A stretch of 64,000 nt of DNA from Diadophis punctatus similis (Eukaryota > Chordata > Lepidosauria > Squamata > Dipsadidae). Positions 1 through 11,757 of the stretch are shown here, piece after piece. The translations under genes were made by a program, and so were the position numbers. The notes under the pieces are model-generated. The model was given only the letters and a program-made list of their open reading frames with translations, made no database searches and was not told the DNA's origin. The stretch lies in the NCBI GenBank assembly GCA_023053685.1, contig JALIGW010000025.1, positions 9,271,453 through 9,335,452 on the forward strand, given 5' to 3'. Position 1 is the first letter of the stretch, and each line of letters begins with the position of its first letter.

Positions 1-135
1 TTATTCTTTGTTTATTGTTCTGGTTATTGCTTTTTATTATGTAAAGTGCCCAGAGTCCAGCATTGTTTGAGTTTACCTATGTAAACATACAAACAAACAA
101 ACAAACAAACAAACAAATAAATAAATAAAAGTTTA
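1..135 (+). repeat. Possible retroelement 3' tail with (AAAC)n/(AAAT)n
   Basis: From about 90 to 129 the sequence is tandem AAAC passing into AAAT. Such tails end many squamate LINE and SINE copies, and the preceding 80 bases may be the 3' end of one. The window starts inside it, so the family cannot be named. Confidence 0.45.
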
Positions 136-504
136 TTGAATTTCCAGCTAAGTTTTAATGAGAGACACAGGGTCCAATTTAATAATGTGGACATTATAAT
201 TCTTGGTTATTTACTTTTCCCCGGCTCTCCTGCCTTGGGCATACAGGCATTCTGCTATTATAACATCAGCAGTTTCTTCCCTCACCCTCCTCCAATTGTA
301 AGGACAATCCATAAAGTTCCTTGGTGCATTCCCTGTAAGTAGTACAGCACAGAACTGTTATTCAAGACTTATTTGTGACCTTGTTGCTTTTCTGGGGCTC
401 TCCGTACTCAAAATCATGATCATCCTTCTGGTGGATGTTGACAATCCATCCATTGTAGGACTGAATCTCAATCCCAACTATTGCTGTCAGCAGCATTAAT
501 TAGT
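136..504. other. No recognisable feature
   Basis: Ordinary AT-rich sequence. A 68-codon open frame at 136-342 has no recognisable domain and is probably chance. Confidence 0.5.
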
Positions 505-733
505 TAAGAGCCACGGTGGTGCAGTGGTTAGAATGCAGTACTAGAATGCTGACTGTAATTTGGCAGATCGAATCACACCAGGCTCAAGGTTGACTCAACC
601 TTCCATCCTTCTGAGGTCAATAAAATGAGGACCCAGATTGTTGGGGGCAATAGGCTGACTCTGTAAATATCTTAGAGAGGGCTGTAAAAGCACTGTGAAG
701 CGGTATATACTGTAAGTCTAAGTGCTATTGCTA
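505..733 (+). mobile_element. Sauria-type tRNA-derived SINE
   Basis: It starts with the tRNA-like head (GTGGTGCAGTGGTTAGAATG, A-box region). It continues through the conserved central segment (GGCTCAAGGTTGACTCA, TTCCATCCTTC, AAAATGAGGACCCAGATTGT) and ends in a tail reading GTATATA...AAGTCTAAGTGCTATTGCTA. This architecture is that of the squamate Sauria SINE, whose 3' part resembles the Bov-B LINE tail and is mobilised by LINE machinery. The copy is full length but diverged: the B-box region is damaged and one A is inserted in the tail. Confidence 0.85.
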
Positions 734-2274
734 ATGGTACCCTGGGTATAGATGCTACCCCATAGTCCCCTGATCATGAGGAAAAAGAACCGGAAGCTTT
801 CACCCAACACATCTGGTATTGGCTTTCCAATATCATCAACTAACAGACTGAAGAAACCTTGTCCACAAAGCAATAGAGCAGATCAGAAAGCCAAATCCAC
901 TGGTTCTTTCCCAAATCCACACTTAATTCTGTGCCATCGTAAGCCACAATGATCGATGGCCTGAGAAGCCCTCGCAAAAATAGAAGTATCCAGATGTCTG
1001 TCGAAAGCAAAGCAAAACAAAACAAGAAATCAAGTAATCCACCAAAATGATTAAGCGAAGCAGGTGTAAGATGCAGAAGGCAAGACAAGACATAAAATGT
1101 TTTGTGTTCTGCATATGTTCCTCCTCCCCTCCCCTCCCCAGAAGCGTTCTTTCCCTCTTTTTTTGTCAACATTAATCTGCACAGATGGCAAAACATCCTA
1201 ATCTCTGCTATGGGCTGAAGGGGCAGAGGGGGGGGGGGCATTTTTAATGAAATGAGAATTTCATGGTTTATGCAGAAAGCATTAGAGATGCTATTAATTT
1301 TGTTTTCTGAGGCCCAAACTGCATTAGCTGTTATTTGGCAGACTTCGTATTGTAAGAACTATTATTGGTGGCATACTCAGAAGGAGGGTCAGTTATTGTC
1401 CAGCTTTACTGGCACAAAACTTTGGCCTTGGTATCAAGGAGGAATGAAAAGTCCAATTCCTTGATAGGAGTTTGATTGATTCCAAAATTCCATTATATAA
1501 AAATTGTTCAGTGTTAACAGGCACATTAGTATCACATTAACTGCACAAGCCAGGGGTATTTTATCCTTAGTATCATCCTCAAATGGAAACATCACTCACC
1601 TTTACCTGGAATCAAACTTTGCTTTCTTTTCTTAACAATAAGAAAAAAAGGCTATGAAATATATATATAGCAGCAATTTCCAAGCTCTCAACTCCCTTTA
1701 TCTTGGGTAGTCTACGCAGACACAACCAGGCCATGTGGGCAACTGGTAGAGTTATTCTACTTCTCAAAACCTTACCACCTTGTAGTGATTTGGGCCGCCA
1801 AGTAATTTAATTAATATCAAATCAAATAAAGAAATCTCCTTCAATTCCTATTTAATAACAGGGAAGCTGAACTATGTATGTCCCAGGAGTTACACAATGC
1901 GAAGGGAACACAAAACTATCAATTGCAGGTACTAATTTTCAGCTTTGTGCAAAAATTTCCAATTGATTTGCTGTTTATAATATATGGAGTTATTAACAGC
2001 ACTTGTAGGTCTCCCTCTTCTTCACAAGAGCTCCGGACAGTGTAGTGTGGTATAATTGAGTGTAGAGTGGGATAACCGAGTGCAGTGTGCCTATAAAGAG
2101 GAGATCACTACGGAAAAAAAGCCAGTCTCTTTTTTCTAAGCTGCTTCAGCCTCCAGTGCAGGGTGGAATCTGGAGGAGGTCCTCCTTGATGTTCATAGTG
2201 AACACGCAAAATTACACTTAGTAAGGAGATATAGCCCAATGTCACATCATATAAGGCTATATGGGGGATAACTA
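734..2274. other. No recognisable gene or repeat
   Basis: Unique-looking AT-rich DNA with short simple runs: a pyrimidine-rich patch near 1121-1140 and a G run near 1229-1239. A 133-codon minus-strand frame at 840-1241 shows no family signature, and I treat it as chance. Confidence 0.5.
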
Positions 2275-2538
2275 GGAGCTGAGGTGGTGCAGCGCTTAGA
2301 GTGCAGTACTGCATGTCACTTTAGTTGACTGTGATCCGCAGGTCAGCGGTTCAAATCTCACCGGCTCAAGGTTGACTCAGCCTTCCATCCTTCCGAGGTA
2401 GGTAAAATGAGGACCCAGATTGTTGGGGGCAATGTAAATATACATTGCTTACTGGTGTAAACCGCTTAGAGAGTGCTTGCACTGTGAGGCAGTATATAAA
2501 TGTCACTAATAATAAATAAATAATAAATAAATAAATAA
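2275..2538 (+). mobile_element. Sauria-type SINE with (AATA)n tail
   Basis: The head GAGGTGGTGCAGCGCTTAGA, the central segment (TTGACTCAGCCTTCCATCC, AAAATGAGGACCCAGATTGT) and the tail are all present. The last 30 bases are AATA repeats. The copy is nearly complete; part of the segment between the central block and the tail is altered. Confidence 0.85.
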
Positions 2539-2724
2539 CCACACTCCGAATTGGGCTTAGAGGCCTACTGGTAACTAGTGTGGTAAACAGAACACTGGTG
2601 CTATCTTACCGGGGCTAGGATAACTTGCTCTGGCCAGCTCAGTGTGGCCAGTTCACTGCCACCAGATGAATAGAATAGAATAGAATAATATAATTTTATT
2701 GTCACTTTGAATGTACACTAATCA

Positions 2725-3529
2725 TAAAGTGACCAGATTTTAACATTAGTAAAGCGGGACACCATTGACGGGGGGGGATGTTCTTGATTAAAAATTTTGA
2801 CTCCTGCTGGAAGATGAAGCAGAGTAGGACCGGGACCCCTGCCTCCTGACCTGATAATCTTTAGAGGTGGATTCAAATCCAACATGGGAGGGGTCTAAAG
2901 TTTAGACCCCTCCCATGTTGGATTTGAAACCACCTCCTTTTGTTTCCCAGTCTGGAGGTTATTAGGATTGCCTTCAGAATTGGAGGTTTGACCTCTTTTT
3001 TGAGTTCCTTCTTAGTCATGGTGAGGTGGTCTAGAAAGTGGTCTAGAGTTTCCTCTACTCACTTCAGGGCATGATATCTTAGACATATTTTCACTTTTGC
3101 CCTGTTTCTGTCTCTTTTTTGTCATTAAAAAAGTAACTTTTAGTTCAGATTCTGTCAGAGGCGTGTCTATGCAAATGAGCCTTGCTTGCTCTCCGACCTC
3201 GTGTTACAGAAAGGAAAGGGGGAAAAAAAGGCTGCGCAGCAATTTCAAGCCCCTTCTGCAGCGCATTATTTAAAACCAGGCAGGCAAGTGAATCGGCTTT
3301 TAAGGGAGAGCTAGGGGAAAACTCTTAAATGCTTTTTCTTTAAGCAGCTGTTTTGATTCCTTTAAAATCAGCTGTAGCGTCCTCTGCTCCCTCTGAATAA
3401 GCACGGCAAACTCTTCTGGGAATTGCAGTCTTTAAAAAAATCGGGACTTTTTAAAAATGCAGCGGGACGCGGGACAAATTGTTGAAAAGTGGGACTGTCC
3501 CGCCAAAAGCGGGATGTCTGGTCACCTTA
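2725..3529. mobile_element. Non-autonomous hAT transposon, 805 bp
   Basis: The terminal inverted repeats read TAAAGTGACCAGA on the left and, reversed, TAAGGTGACCAGA on the right. The flanking direct repeats are ACTAATCA (2717-2724) and ACTAATCG (3530-3537): eight bases, one mismatch, as hAT transposases make. No transposase frame remains. The interior holds a 69-bp snap-back at 2866-2934. A second segment with an octamer-like ATGCAAAT (about 3171-3180) and a GC-rich stretch could be captured DNA. The same TIR family recurs at 18111-18989. Confidence 0.85.
2866..2934. repeat. 34-bp near-perfect inverted repeat
   Basis: Arms 2866-2899 and 2901-2934 are complementary at 33 of 34 positions around a single base. 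It lies inside the hAT at 2725-3529 and could extrude as a cruciform. Confidence 0.95.
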
Positions 3530-3616
3530 ACTAATCGGCATACATTAAAATGAAATTTTGTTGTATACCGCTCTCAAAGGGTCACCACCTCCAATATACA
3601 CTATATAAACCGTGAC

Positions 3617-3653
<37 letters not shown>

Positions 3654-3655
3654 AT

Positions 3656-4009
3656 GTATATACCCACATATATTATGTGACACTGAGAAACAACACAGTC
3701 TAGTTCAGATGTATACATGTACATGGCGAGAAAAACAAATCTTGTGAGCTTACCAGACAGATGGCATAGGGAACAAAGCTGTTACAGAAGCTGTTCGGAA
3801 TACAAATCACCACCACCAAGTCACCTCTTAACTCACAGCCACCAAGTCATGAAAGGACAACTCCACATGGCCAACTTGCCATGGGGGCAACTTGCCGCAG
3901 GCAGCTGGAGGAAATACTGGGCGGGTGGATGAGCAAGAGGTAGGGCAGAGTGCAGAGCATATTGAGGAGGCAGTGGTGGCCAGAAGCTTCCTGCACATTG
4001 GCAAAAAAA
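3656..4009. other. No recognisable feature
   Basis: Nothing identified. The first 200 bases are AT-rich and the remainder is of mixed composition. Confidence 0.45.
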
Positions 4010-4680
4010 ATCAGAACACCAAATACAAGCTGAACAGACAAGACCTTGCAGACGACCCTCACCCTGTCAAAGTCCTTGGAATACTCATATCAAATGACCT
4101 AAGTGCCAAAGCCCACTGCAACAACATCGCCAAAAAGGCTTCAAGAACTGTTAACCTAATCTTATGTAGCTTCTTCTCCGGTAATATCACACTATTAACC
4201 AGAGCATACAAAACACTCGCCAGACCAATCCTTGATTACAGCTCATCTGTCTGGAACCCACAACGCATATTGGACATAAATACATTAGAAAGTGTCCAGA
4301 GATACTTTACAAGAAGAGTCCTCCACTCCTCTACTCGCAACAGAATACCTTACGCAACCAGACTTGAAATCCTGGGCTTAGAAAGCTTAGAACTACGTCG
4401 CCTTCGGCATGACCTAAGCATAGCTCATAAAATTATCTGCTACAACGTCCTTCCTGTCAATGACTACTTCAGCTTCAACCACAACAATACACGAGCACAC
4501 AACAGATACAAACTCAAAGTTTACCGCTCCAAACTTGACTGTAGAAAATACGACTTTAGCAACAGAGTGCTAAATGCCTGGAACTCACTACCTGACATTG
4601 TGGTTTCGTCACCAAACCCCCAAAACTTTACCCTTAGACTGTCCACTGTTGACCTCACCCGATTCCTAAGAGGTCAGTAA
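3892..4680 (+). pseudogene. CR1-like reverse transcriptase C-terminal remnant
   Basis: The 262-codon frame is open to its stop. The element-derived part starts near residue 40-55 (KVLGILISNDL) and continues through ARPILDYSSSVWNP, LESVQRYFTRR and LGLESLELRRLRHDL to NAWNSLPDIVV. These are the usual landmarks of the thumb and C-terminal region of CR1/L2-clade polymerases. The palm with the catalytic aspartates and the endonuclease are missing, so it is a dead fragment. The upstream ATG and the first 40 residues are probably flanking DNA. Confidence 0.85.
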
Positions 4681-4830
4681 GGGGCATGCATAAGTGCACC
4701 AGCGTGCCTACCATCCCTGTCCTAATGTTCCCTCTTATCAGTACTCATCTTATGTATATAAACAATGTTATATCTATGTATATTACCAACACGTACTTGA
4801 CAAAAATAAATAAATAAAATAAAAATAAAT
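4010..4830 (+). mobile_element. CR1-like non-LTR retrotransposon, 5'-truncated
   Basis: This is the C-terminal end of a reverse-transcriptase polyprotein followed by a short 3' UTR and an (AAAT)n tail (about 4805-4830). The 3' UTR sequence (GGGGCATGCATAAGTGCACC) recurs on the minus strand at 9149-9343 and, diverged, at 33062-33345. This defines one CR1-like family with tetranucleotide tails. Confidence 0.85.
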
Positions 4831-6055
4831 TTTTCACAATCCCTGTTGCTGCCTCTGCCATGCTGGGCTTCGGGCCTGGTGCAGCGGCATTGGCAGCAGC
4901 TCTGAGCCTGGCATGGATCAGCATCTAGATCAGCAGCATTGGTGGTGGCAATGCTGGTGGCAATGAACTGACCTTGCCAAGCTGACTGTGGTGAGTGTCC
5001 CATTCTGATCCTATATTAATAGATTTTCCTGAGTAGTACTTTGGCCACTGTCTTCTGCAGTTCACTTGCAATCACCCAAGTGTGAAGTGGTCAGAGGTCA
5101 GGATGTGAATCTAGATACCCTGATCCAGGGAGGGCTACAACTGGAGCATCAGTTGAAAGTAAGTTAAGGCACCTCTGGCCATAGTTCCTAACTGCTAATC
5201 TAGTAATAGTTGTGAGTTCAAAAGGACCCCCCAAGTCAGGGACCATCTCTTCATAAGAAGCATGATGCCATCAAATGCTACTACTGGAGCAGATGTTAAC
5301 CAATGACCCTGATATCTACCTTGGCTCACATATTCCAGAAGTTTTTACAAATGGCTATCAGGCTTTTCCACAAGATGTTGCACAATCTGCTTTTTAAGGC
5401 TTGTGCTGGCTGAGCAAATGCCATCACGTGTACTCTGAACTTCTAATGTAGAGATTACAATTCTCAACATGAACTAACACTGACACGAGTGGAACTGTGT
5501 CATCCTAAGCTTAGTTGTCCCCCTAAATATGCTCCCTGTGAAAATACTGTAGAGCGCTGGATTCCTCAGTTAAGCTGGACACTTATTTTCTGGTGTTTAT
5601 TTTATATGATCTGCTCTGTGTAATGTTACGATATTAAAATATGCATCATATGGTCACTGACTGATTCAATGACAGCTCAAGTGCAGCAGGTATTCAAAAA
5701 TGGGCTTCCATTACTATTCTCTGCTCCATTAAGCACCATGCATTTTAGCTATGTTGCTATTGTTAGTCAAAAATCACTCATGCTTGCTATTGATACATCG
5801 TTAACAACCAATTTCAGCACATGTGCTAGCCATTGGTACACAATAGCAGACTATTTGTGACTGGTATGGCAAGCATGTCAGCACCTGTTTTTCATTGATG
5901 GTAGGTGGCAGGACTATTTAAAACCAATCCTTCAGCTCGATATTATCACATGAGAGTGATACGGATTCTTTTAAATATTAAAGCATTAAAATATTAACAC
6001 AAAGGCAAAATCTTTTTCCTGACACACTAGCTTTCCAGTTGCCAGACGGTTTTCA
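4831..6055. other. No recognisable gene or repeat
   Basis: No conserved domain or known repeat recognised. A trinucleotide-like GCAGC/GGTGGCA patch lies near 4870-4970. Confidence 0.45.
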
Positions 6056-6146
6056 TGTTGTATATAGAACAACACAGAAAAACACACACACTCTGCTAGA
6101 GAGAAATTCCCTGAAGATGGGCTCCAGCACGAGTCCGAAAGTTTGG
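6056..6146 (+). mobile_element. Penelope-like element terminal fragment (tentative)
   Basis: The only diagnostic part is the hairpin motif at 6111-6140, which matches in layout the motifs found just past the PLE frame at 13941 and inside the PLE derivative at 22117-22350. A Sauria SINE begins immediately after it. No coding part is present. Confidence 0.45.
6111..6140 (+). ncRNA. Hammerhead-like motif of a PLE terminus
   Basis: The box CTGAAGA (6111-6117) fits the hammerhead core CUGANGA. One extra T follows. Then come a 6-bp stem (GGGCTC 6119-6124 with GAGTCC 6131-6136, one G-U pair), a six-base loop, and GAAA (6137-6140). The extra base between box and stem departs from a canonical hammerhead, and stems I and III are not evident. 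It is likely degenerate or non-cleaving. Confidence 0.4.
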
Positions 6147-6405
6147 AACACTAAATAGCAATAGCAATAGCAATAGCACTTAGACTTATATACCGCTTCA
6201 TAGTGCTTTACAGCCCTCTCTAAGCGGTTTACAGAGTTCAGCATATTGCCCCCAACAATCTGGGTCCTCATTTTACCCACCTCGGAAGAATGGAAGGCTG
6301 AGTCAACCTTGAGCCAGTGAGATTTGAACAGCTGAACTGCAGCTAGCAATCAGCTGAAGTAGCCTGCAGTGCTGCATTCTAACCACTGTGCCACCTCGGC
6401 TCTGG
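6147..6405 (-). mobile_element. Sauria-type SINE
   Basis: Reverse complement of the full consensus. The tail is on the left as TAGCAA repeats, followed by TATATACCGCTTCATAGTGC, the central block GGGTCCTCATTTTACCC, and the tRNA-like head ending near 6405. It is well preserved, so fairly young. Confidence 0.88.
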
Positions 6406-7744
6406 TCCCAGTGACCGACCCAGATTGGATCATGCAACATTATCCTGGGACACGTATATTCGCTTTCATTCATGACAGAAAAACATTATCCTTGTTCATT
6501 TTTCCTCAGGATTGTATTACGTCAGTGGAATTGTTTATTGCAATACACAGATGCATATAGTACATAAAATGAATAAATAATATAAAACAGCTTTATGAAT
6601 TGATTGGAATTCTTTCTTTCTCTTTTTCCCTCTCTTTGTGTCATCCTGCTTAGGTTAACCATTAGTTGATTGTCTCAGTGGTGATAATAACAGGTTTTTG
6701 GTGTAGCTGATTAAAACTGTTAACTTTCACCTTTATTTATGAATCCATTTATATCTATTCTGGCGAGATATTAATGGGGAGCAGTTATTAGCACAGCTGA
6801 TTCCTAGAATATTTAGATGATTATCAAATTGCCCTGAACTGTTGCCATGGCACACTTTTACAACAGCAAGCAGAGTTTCCCTACCAATTTGCCCACAAGT
6901 ACGATGTGAAACAGTAATTCAGGAACTTCATTTTCACTGAAGATCAGGGGAAATGAATATAAGATAGGTCAAGAGGAATAGCCTGCAGGAATAAAAGAAT
7001 GGAGTAATTACAGCTTCAATATTGCTGCCGCTTGCTTTTATCAAAGGAAACACCTACATAGGGTTATGCAGAGAGTCAGCAAAAGGAAGCCACAGGAGAA
7101 ATTTTCAGTAGAGAATGAGTGTCAAAGCTCTGGCCAGTACAAACTCAATGGAGAGAATCTACACTGCTGCCAGAAAACAGCAAAGCAATATAGTAAATAG
7201 TATTTTATGTTGAGGTAGCATGTCTTCAGAGTAAGCAGACTCCTTCCCATATATTATTTCAATAATCCTTGAAACAAATGATAAAGCAAAGGATCTTTTG
7301 CGTGTGTATTATTTTTAGCTTTTTACTGCTTACTTGAAAATTGTTGGAGAAGTCTGAATGGAAAAAGAAACCATAGAAAAGGGTTTCTTCTATGAATGCA
7401 TTACATTTTCTCTGTCTGTCCGTCTGCCTCTCCTTTCAGTGTGAATGTACTGAGTATATAATGCGTGTATATAAACACATGTGTATATACAGACATTAGT
7501 TTAGCTAATCTTTAGCTCTATCTTTAGCTCTATCAAGATCAAAACTAATGTCTCATCACAATTCATGCACCTTTAAGCGATGTCACAAAGAAAACAGTCT
7601 CTAAATGAGGTAGGGATAGGCAAATGCTGCTCTAAGGATCATGAGGAGGTCTCATACGTTTTCTGTATATGATCCATAAATTCACCTCATATATATTAGT
7701 CAAATTTATGCAGCCACCTACCTCACAAGAAGTGATTCATATCA
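6406..7744. other. No recognisable gene or repeat
   Basis: AT-rich unique-looking DNA with no long reading frame. The part around 6830-7200 is less AT-biased and could be tested for cross-species conservation. Confidence 0.45.
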
Positions 7745-7987
7745 CAAGAGCCATGATGGTGCAATGGTTAGAATACAGTATTGCAGGCTAATTCTGCTGC
7801 CTGCCATTTGCCAGCACGTCGGCAGTTCGATCCTCACCGGCTCAAGGTTGACTCAGCCTTCCATCCTTCCGAGGTTGGTAAAATGAGGACCCAGACCATT
7901 GGAGGCAATATACTAACTCTGTAAACCACTTTGACAGGGCTGTAAAGCACTGTGAAGTGGTCTATAAGTCTTATGTGCTATTGCTAT
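7745..7987 (+). mobile_element. Sauria-type SINE
   Basis: Complete copy from AGAGCCATGATGGTGCAATG to GTGCTATTGCTA, with a recognisable B-box-like GTTCGATCC and the conserved AAAATGAGGACCCAGA block. Confidence 0.87.
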
Positions 7988-9055
7988 ATGTTCTTCATCC
8001 CACAATTTCCAGTTCCAACATATTTGGAGGGCATCAAGTTAGAGAAGGTTGGCTTAGAAGAATGCTGTTAAATAATATTGGAAGTATTATTCCCATTATT
8101 ATGATTTGTGTGTAGGGGAGAGGGACTGAGACAGACTGGCTTCCCTATTACCTCCAAGGTAGTTCATGTAGAAGTGAGATGTACCTGGAATGTAAGGCAT
8201 AAATTAACATTTCTATTGAAGGCAGACTCCCCTCCCCTGGTAAGGGCTATCACTTGCTATCTTAATAGGATGACAGCAATACGAGCCAGCTACATTGAAA
8301 AGAATTTCATTGATTGTAAGAAAGATGAGCTGAGTTAGAGGCGATATATTTTATTTGGGTTATCTAGTTTTAGAAATTTAGTTATTGAATTTTGATATAG
8401 TGAATTTTGATGTCATGTATCATATATATTTTTGTACGGTTGTTTCTGTACCTGTTTGTTCTGTTTTTCTTTTTTCTTTTGAAAAGGCCTTCGGGCTATT
8501 CAATAAATGTACTACACTGCAAGTGAGATGTACATTGGGGAGCTCTTGAATTCAAGCTTAGTATTGGAGCTTATACACTGTGGTAGTTTTATAGAATTTT
8601 GTGTGTGTGTTTATTAGAAATAAGATTTATGGAACTATGGAAGCTTAAGATTTCAAATGCTCACTGTGATATGCCTCCATGAGTTCATGCTGATAGTTGA
8701 CCCCTTAACTTGCAAGTTCTCCAATTTTGTAATAGTGAGCCTACTGCATTCAAGCAGAAAAAAACCTAAAATAAAACAAATGTTTAAATCTACTTTAAGC
8801 ATTGATGCCATATAACAGTCTATTGTACAATTCCTTTATTTTTAAACATAGACATGAATTTAGAAATGGAACAGATAAGTCTTGGAGCTGGCATAGGGGT
8901 AAACTATAGTTAGTTAACCATAGTTTGTTGCAATAATAGGCAATGTTTAAAAGATCAAGGTCTGCCATCCAATTCTAGTTTTGTGAGGTTATATATTTTC
9001 ATGGTTGATTGAATAAACCACAGTTAACTTTGTTCACCCAAGATATTAGGCTATA
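7988..9055. other. No recognisable gene or repeat
   Basis: Mostly AT-rich. At about 8480-8520 a sequence with the polyadenylation-type signal AATAAA could be the 3' end of an unrecognised retroelement. Confidence 0.4.
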
Positions 9056-9063
9056 TTTTATTT

Positions 9064-9147
<84 letters not shown>

Positions 9148-9148
9148 T
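9056..9148. repeat. (TTTA)n microsatellite
   Basis: About 23 tandem TTTA units. It is the tail of the minus-strand CR1-like copy that follows. The apparent open frame across it (repeated LFIY) is meaningless. Confidence 0.97.
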
Positions 9149-9343
9149 TTATTTTTGTCAAGTACGTGTTGGTAATATACATAGATATAACATTGTTTAT
9201 ATACATAAGATGGGTACTGATAAGAGGGAGCATTAGGAAAGGGATGGTAGGCACGCTGGTGCACTTATGCACGCCCCTTACTGACCTCTTAGGAATCGGG
9301 TGAGGTCAACAGTGGACAGTCTAAGGGCAAAGTTTTGGGGTAT
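9149..9343 (-). mobile_element. CR1-like 3' UTR, 5'-truncated
   Basis: Reverse complement of the 3' end of the element at 4010-4830, including GTCAAGTACGTGTTGGTAAT and the ACTGACCTCTTAGGAATCGG segment. The match stops near 9343, so it is a short truncated insertion. Confidence 0.85.
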
Positions 9344-9517
9344 ATGGCATGGCTTATACGCCACTAAGGCTAGCTTCACAAAACAGGCTACATCAAACAG
9401 AATTGTAGCTTAGTTTGGGATGTGTGAGCCATCAAGATTTGCCTGTACAGTGTGAGTTCAAGAATTGGAGTGGAAAGAACTAAGAGAGAAGAACATGCTC
9501 CCTAGAAAGCTGTACAA

Positions 9518-9906
9518 AGAATCCTTGGCTTATGACTATTCACTTAATTTGATTGTTCAAAATTATGACAGTGTTCAAAAATGACTTATGACTGGTCCTC
9601 GCACTTACAACTGTCATAGCGTTCCCCACAGTCATGTTTTCAAAATTTGGACACTTGGCAACCAGCATGTATTTCCAAAAAATGTTGTGTCCCATGGTCA
9701 CATGATTGCCATTTGCTACTTCAAGCGGGGAGCTCTTCAGGCAAGCAAAATCAATGAAGGAAGCTGGATGTGCCTAATAGCCGTGTGATTCAGTTAACAA
9801 TCGTGGCAAAAAGGTTTTAAAATTGGACATGGCACACTTAATGACCTCATCATTTAATGATGTAAGTTTTAGTCACAAATGGTCACAGATTGAGGGCTGC
9901 CTATAG
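9518..9906. mobile_element. Mariner/Tigger-like MITE, degraded
   Basis: It has the hallmarks of the CAGGTAGTCCTCGACTTA family: CTTGGCTTATGACTATTCA at the left, GTCACATGATTGCCATTTGC-like central sequence, and TGAGGGCTGCCTATAG at the right. Both ends are decayed, so the TA duplication is not certain. Better copies lie at 43075, 51216, 56376 and 59271. Confidence 0.6.
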
Positions 9907-11246
9907 GGAATAAATTAAATAAATTTAACATTCTCCCCCATCCAGTATCCCCGAACCATATTCTTTGCTCCAGGTGTCTATCGAAGTAGCAGAAGGAGAA
10001 ATAGGAAAACTATGCATAAATATACATTTGGCAAATGTTAATATGCATTAAAACCTTTGATGACTATCTGTTGGTGAAATTCAATACTATTGAATATGAT
10101 GTTCACTGTCCAATTAAACCATGTGAAGCAAAACACTCCTGTGCAAAGGCCTCCTCAATACACATGTAGGTCTTGAAATGACTTATCTGGACTATACCAG
10201 ATCTTTCTGGTTGCAACATCAAGCCATTTTTTATGGGTTTAGAAAAATGGAGGACATGTGCAGAGAAGCATGCAGTGACCATAGAATCTGCAATCCAGAG
10301 GCTGCCTTCTGCTAAGATCTTTAGATGCCCTCATATGTTGCCAGGGATTGTAGTCAACTGGGATAAGTTGTGGGTAATAGGAGACACAGATGTTACATTG
10401 TTTGAGCAACAATCAATAACTTTGTATGCGCCTTTCAAGGTTCAGTTCAAAATAAAATAAAAAATAGAATAAAAGCAGGTGGAAATAACTCTTTGGCATA
10501 ACTGTTGATATCACACATATATTCTGTTTGTCAAGAGACTGAATTATAGTTTTCAGACTGCATTTTAAAGAAGCCCATCCAAGTTAGAAATACAGTGTTC
10601 AGTGTAAGTACCTTTTTTGCATTTGATAAATGATTCAGTCCCTAGCAATTATATGTATCTGCAAGAATCCATGTGCTGTAGTTCAGAGACAATGCGAAAC
10701 TATTCATCTAGCTGTCTAAAACAACAAATTATTTTTCGACAAAGCTCTCATGCAAATCAGCAAAGCAACCCAGAGTCTGATTTTTCAATATAATTTGGCA
10801 ATTTTTGTCAATGTAAACGTCACACCTCTTTTTTTTTTAATTAAAGAAATACATTGTTTATACAATCGGGTGACATTCAGGAAAACAATCCAGGAGAAAT
10901 ATAAGCCTATTAAACAGTTCCCACAATTAACAGAGTTGTAAATACAAAACCCCTGTCTGAAAAATTGCATTACCGTAATGCAAACAACTGTCCAGTCTCT
11001 TCATTGGCAGGGGGTTGTGATGGATGAAACTAGGCAAATAAAATAGAATAATGGAAATACAATTTCAGTGTAACTTTGAATTACTGTCTATCATAATCTC
11101 CTGGAAATTCTAAAAGACAAGAGGTAGAAAGCTAAAAGCAAAAGTAGCCATAATGATACGTAATTGTGGTTGTGCCATTGACTTGTAATGCAGGATTGCT
11201 ATCTCATTCTGTGCTAAGCACTCATTTTTCTTCTTCTAATAATGGT
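9907..11246. other. No recognisable gene or repeat
   Basis: AT-rich DNA, with no domain in any frame that I can recognise. Confidence 0.45.
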
Positions 11247-11462
11247 TTGTTTTGTCTAGTGTTTACGGCACCAGGCTAGAATGGAAAGACCATGAGTTCA
11301 AGACTTAGCCATGATTGTTAGTTGGGTGACCTTGGGCCAGTCACTCTCTCTTAGCCCAACCCACCTCACAGAGTTGTTCTTGTGGGGAAAACAGAAGGAA
11401 GAAGGTTTGTTGGATATCTTCACTGCTTTAGGTTATTTGTAAAAATAATAAAGGCAAGAAAT
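11247..11462 (+). mobile_element. tRNA-derived SINE with CORE-like segment
   Basis: The body has GGTGACCTTGGGCCAGTCACT-type sequence, then CCCAACCCACCTCACAGAGTT. It ends in AAAAATAATAAAGGC. A B-box-like GAGTTCAAGAC lies at about 11292. This differs from the Sauria SINE and matches the widespread squamate tRNA SINE class with an MIR-like core. The A-box half is poorly preserved. Confidence 0.65.
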
Positions 11463-11539
11463 AGATAGAGAAATAGCTAGTTAGTTAGTTTCTGGAATTT
11501 TCTCTGTGATACTAACAAAGCAAGAATTCACATATATGT

Positions 11540-11656
11540 GTGTGTAGATGTGTGTGTGTGTGTGTGTGTATGTATCATGTGTGTATGTATGTATGTATGT
11601 GTATGTATGTGTGTGTATGTATGTATGTATGTATGTATGTATGTATGTATGTATGT
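11540..11656. repeat. (TG)n / (TATG)n microsatellite
   Basis: Alternating TG then TATG repeats. Open frames on either strand are low-complexity artefacts. Confidence 0.95.
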
Positions 11657-11757
11657 CTCTCTGAATCTCTAACTTATACTGTGTACAACTGCAATCCCAC
11701 AGAAGATGCAATGCATGTTTGAACAGACCATGAAGCTTCCAAGAGATACCTTAAGGC

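Larger units (their letters stand above)
2668..3655 (-). mobile_element. Retroelement 3' tail fragment split by a hAT insertion
   Basis: The outer pieces 2668-2724 and 3530-3655 read as one sequence once the hAT at 2725-3529 is removed. The left end is (GAATA)n and the right end is (AAAT)n at about 3617-3652. The left microsatellite suggests a minus-strand LINE tail, but I do not recognise the family. Confidence 0.45.

Noticed and set aside
9056..9148. Regularly repeated units as a possible CRISPR or minisatellite
   Set aside because: Simple (TTTA)n LINE tail. No spacers; the organism is a eukaryote.
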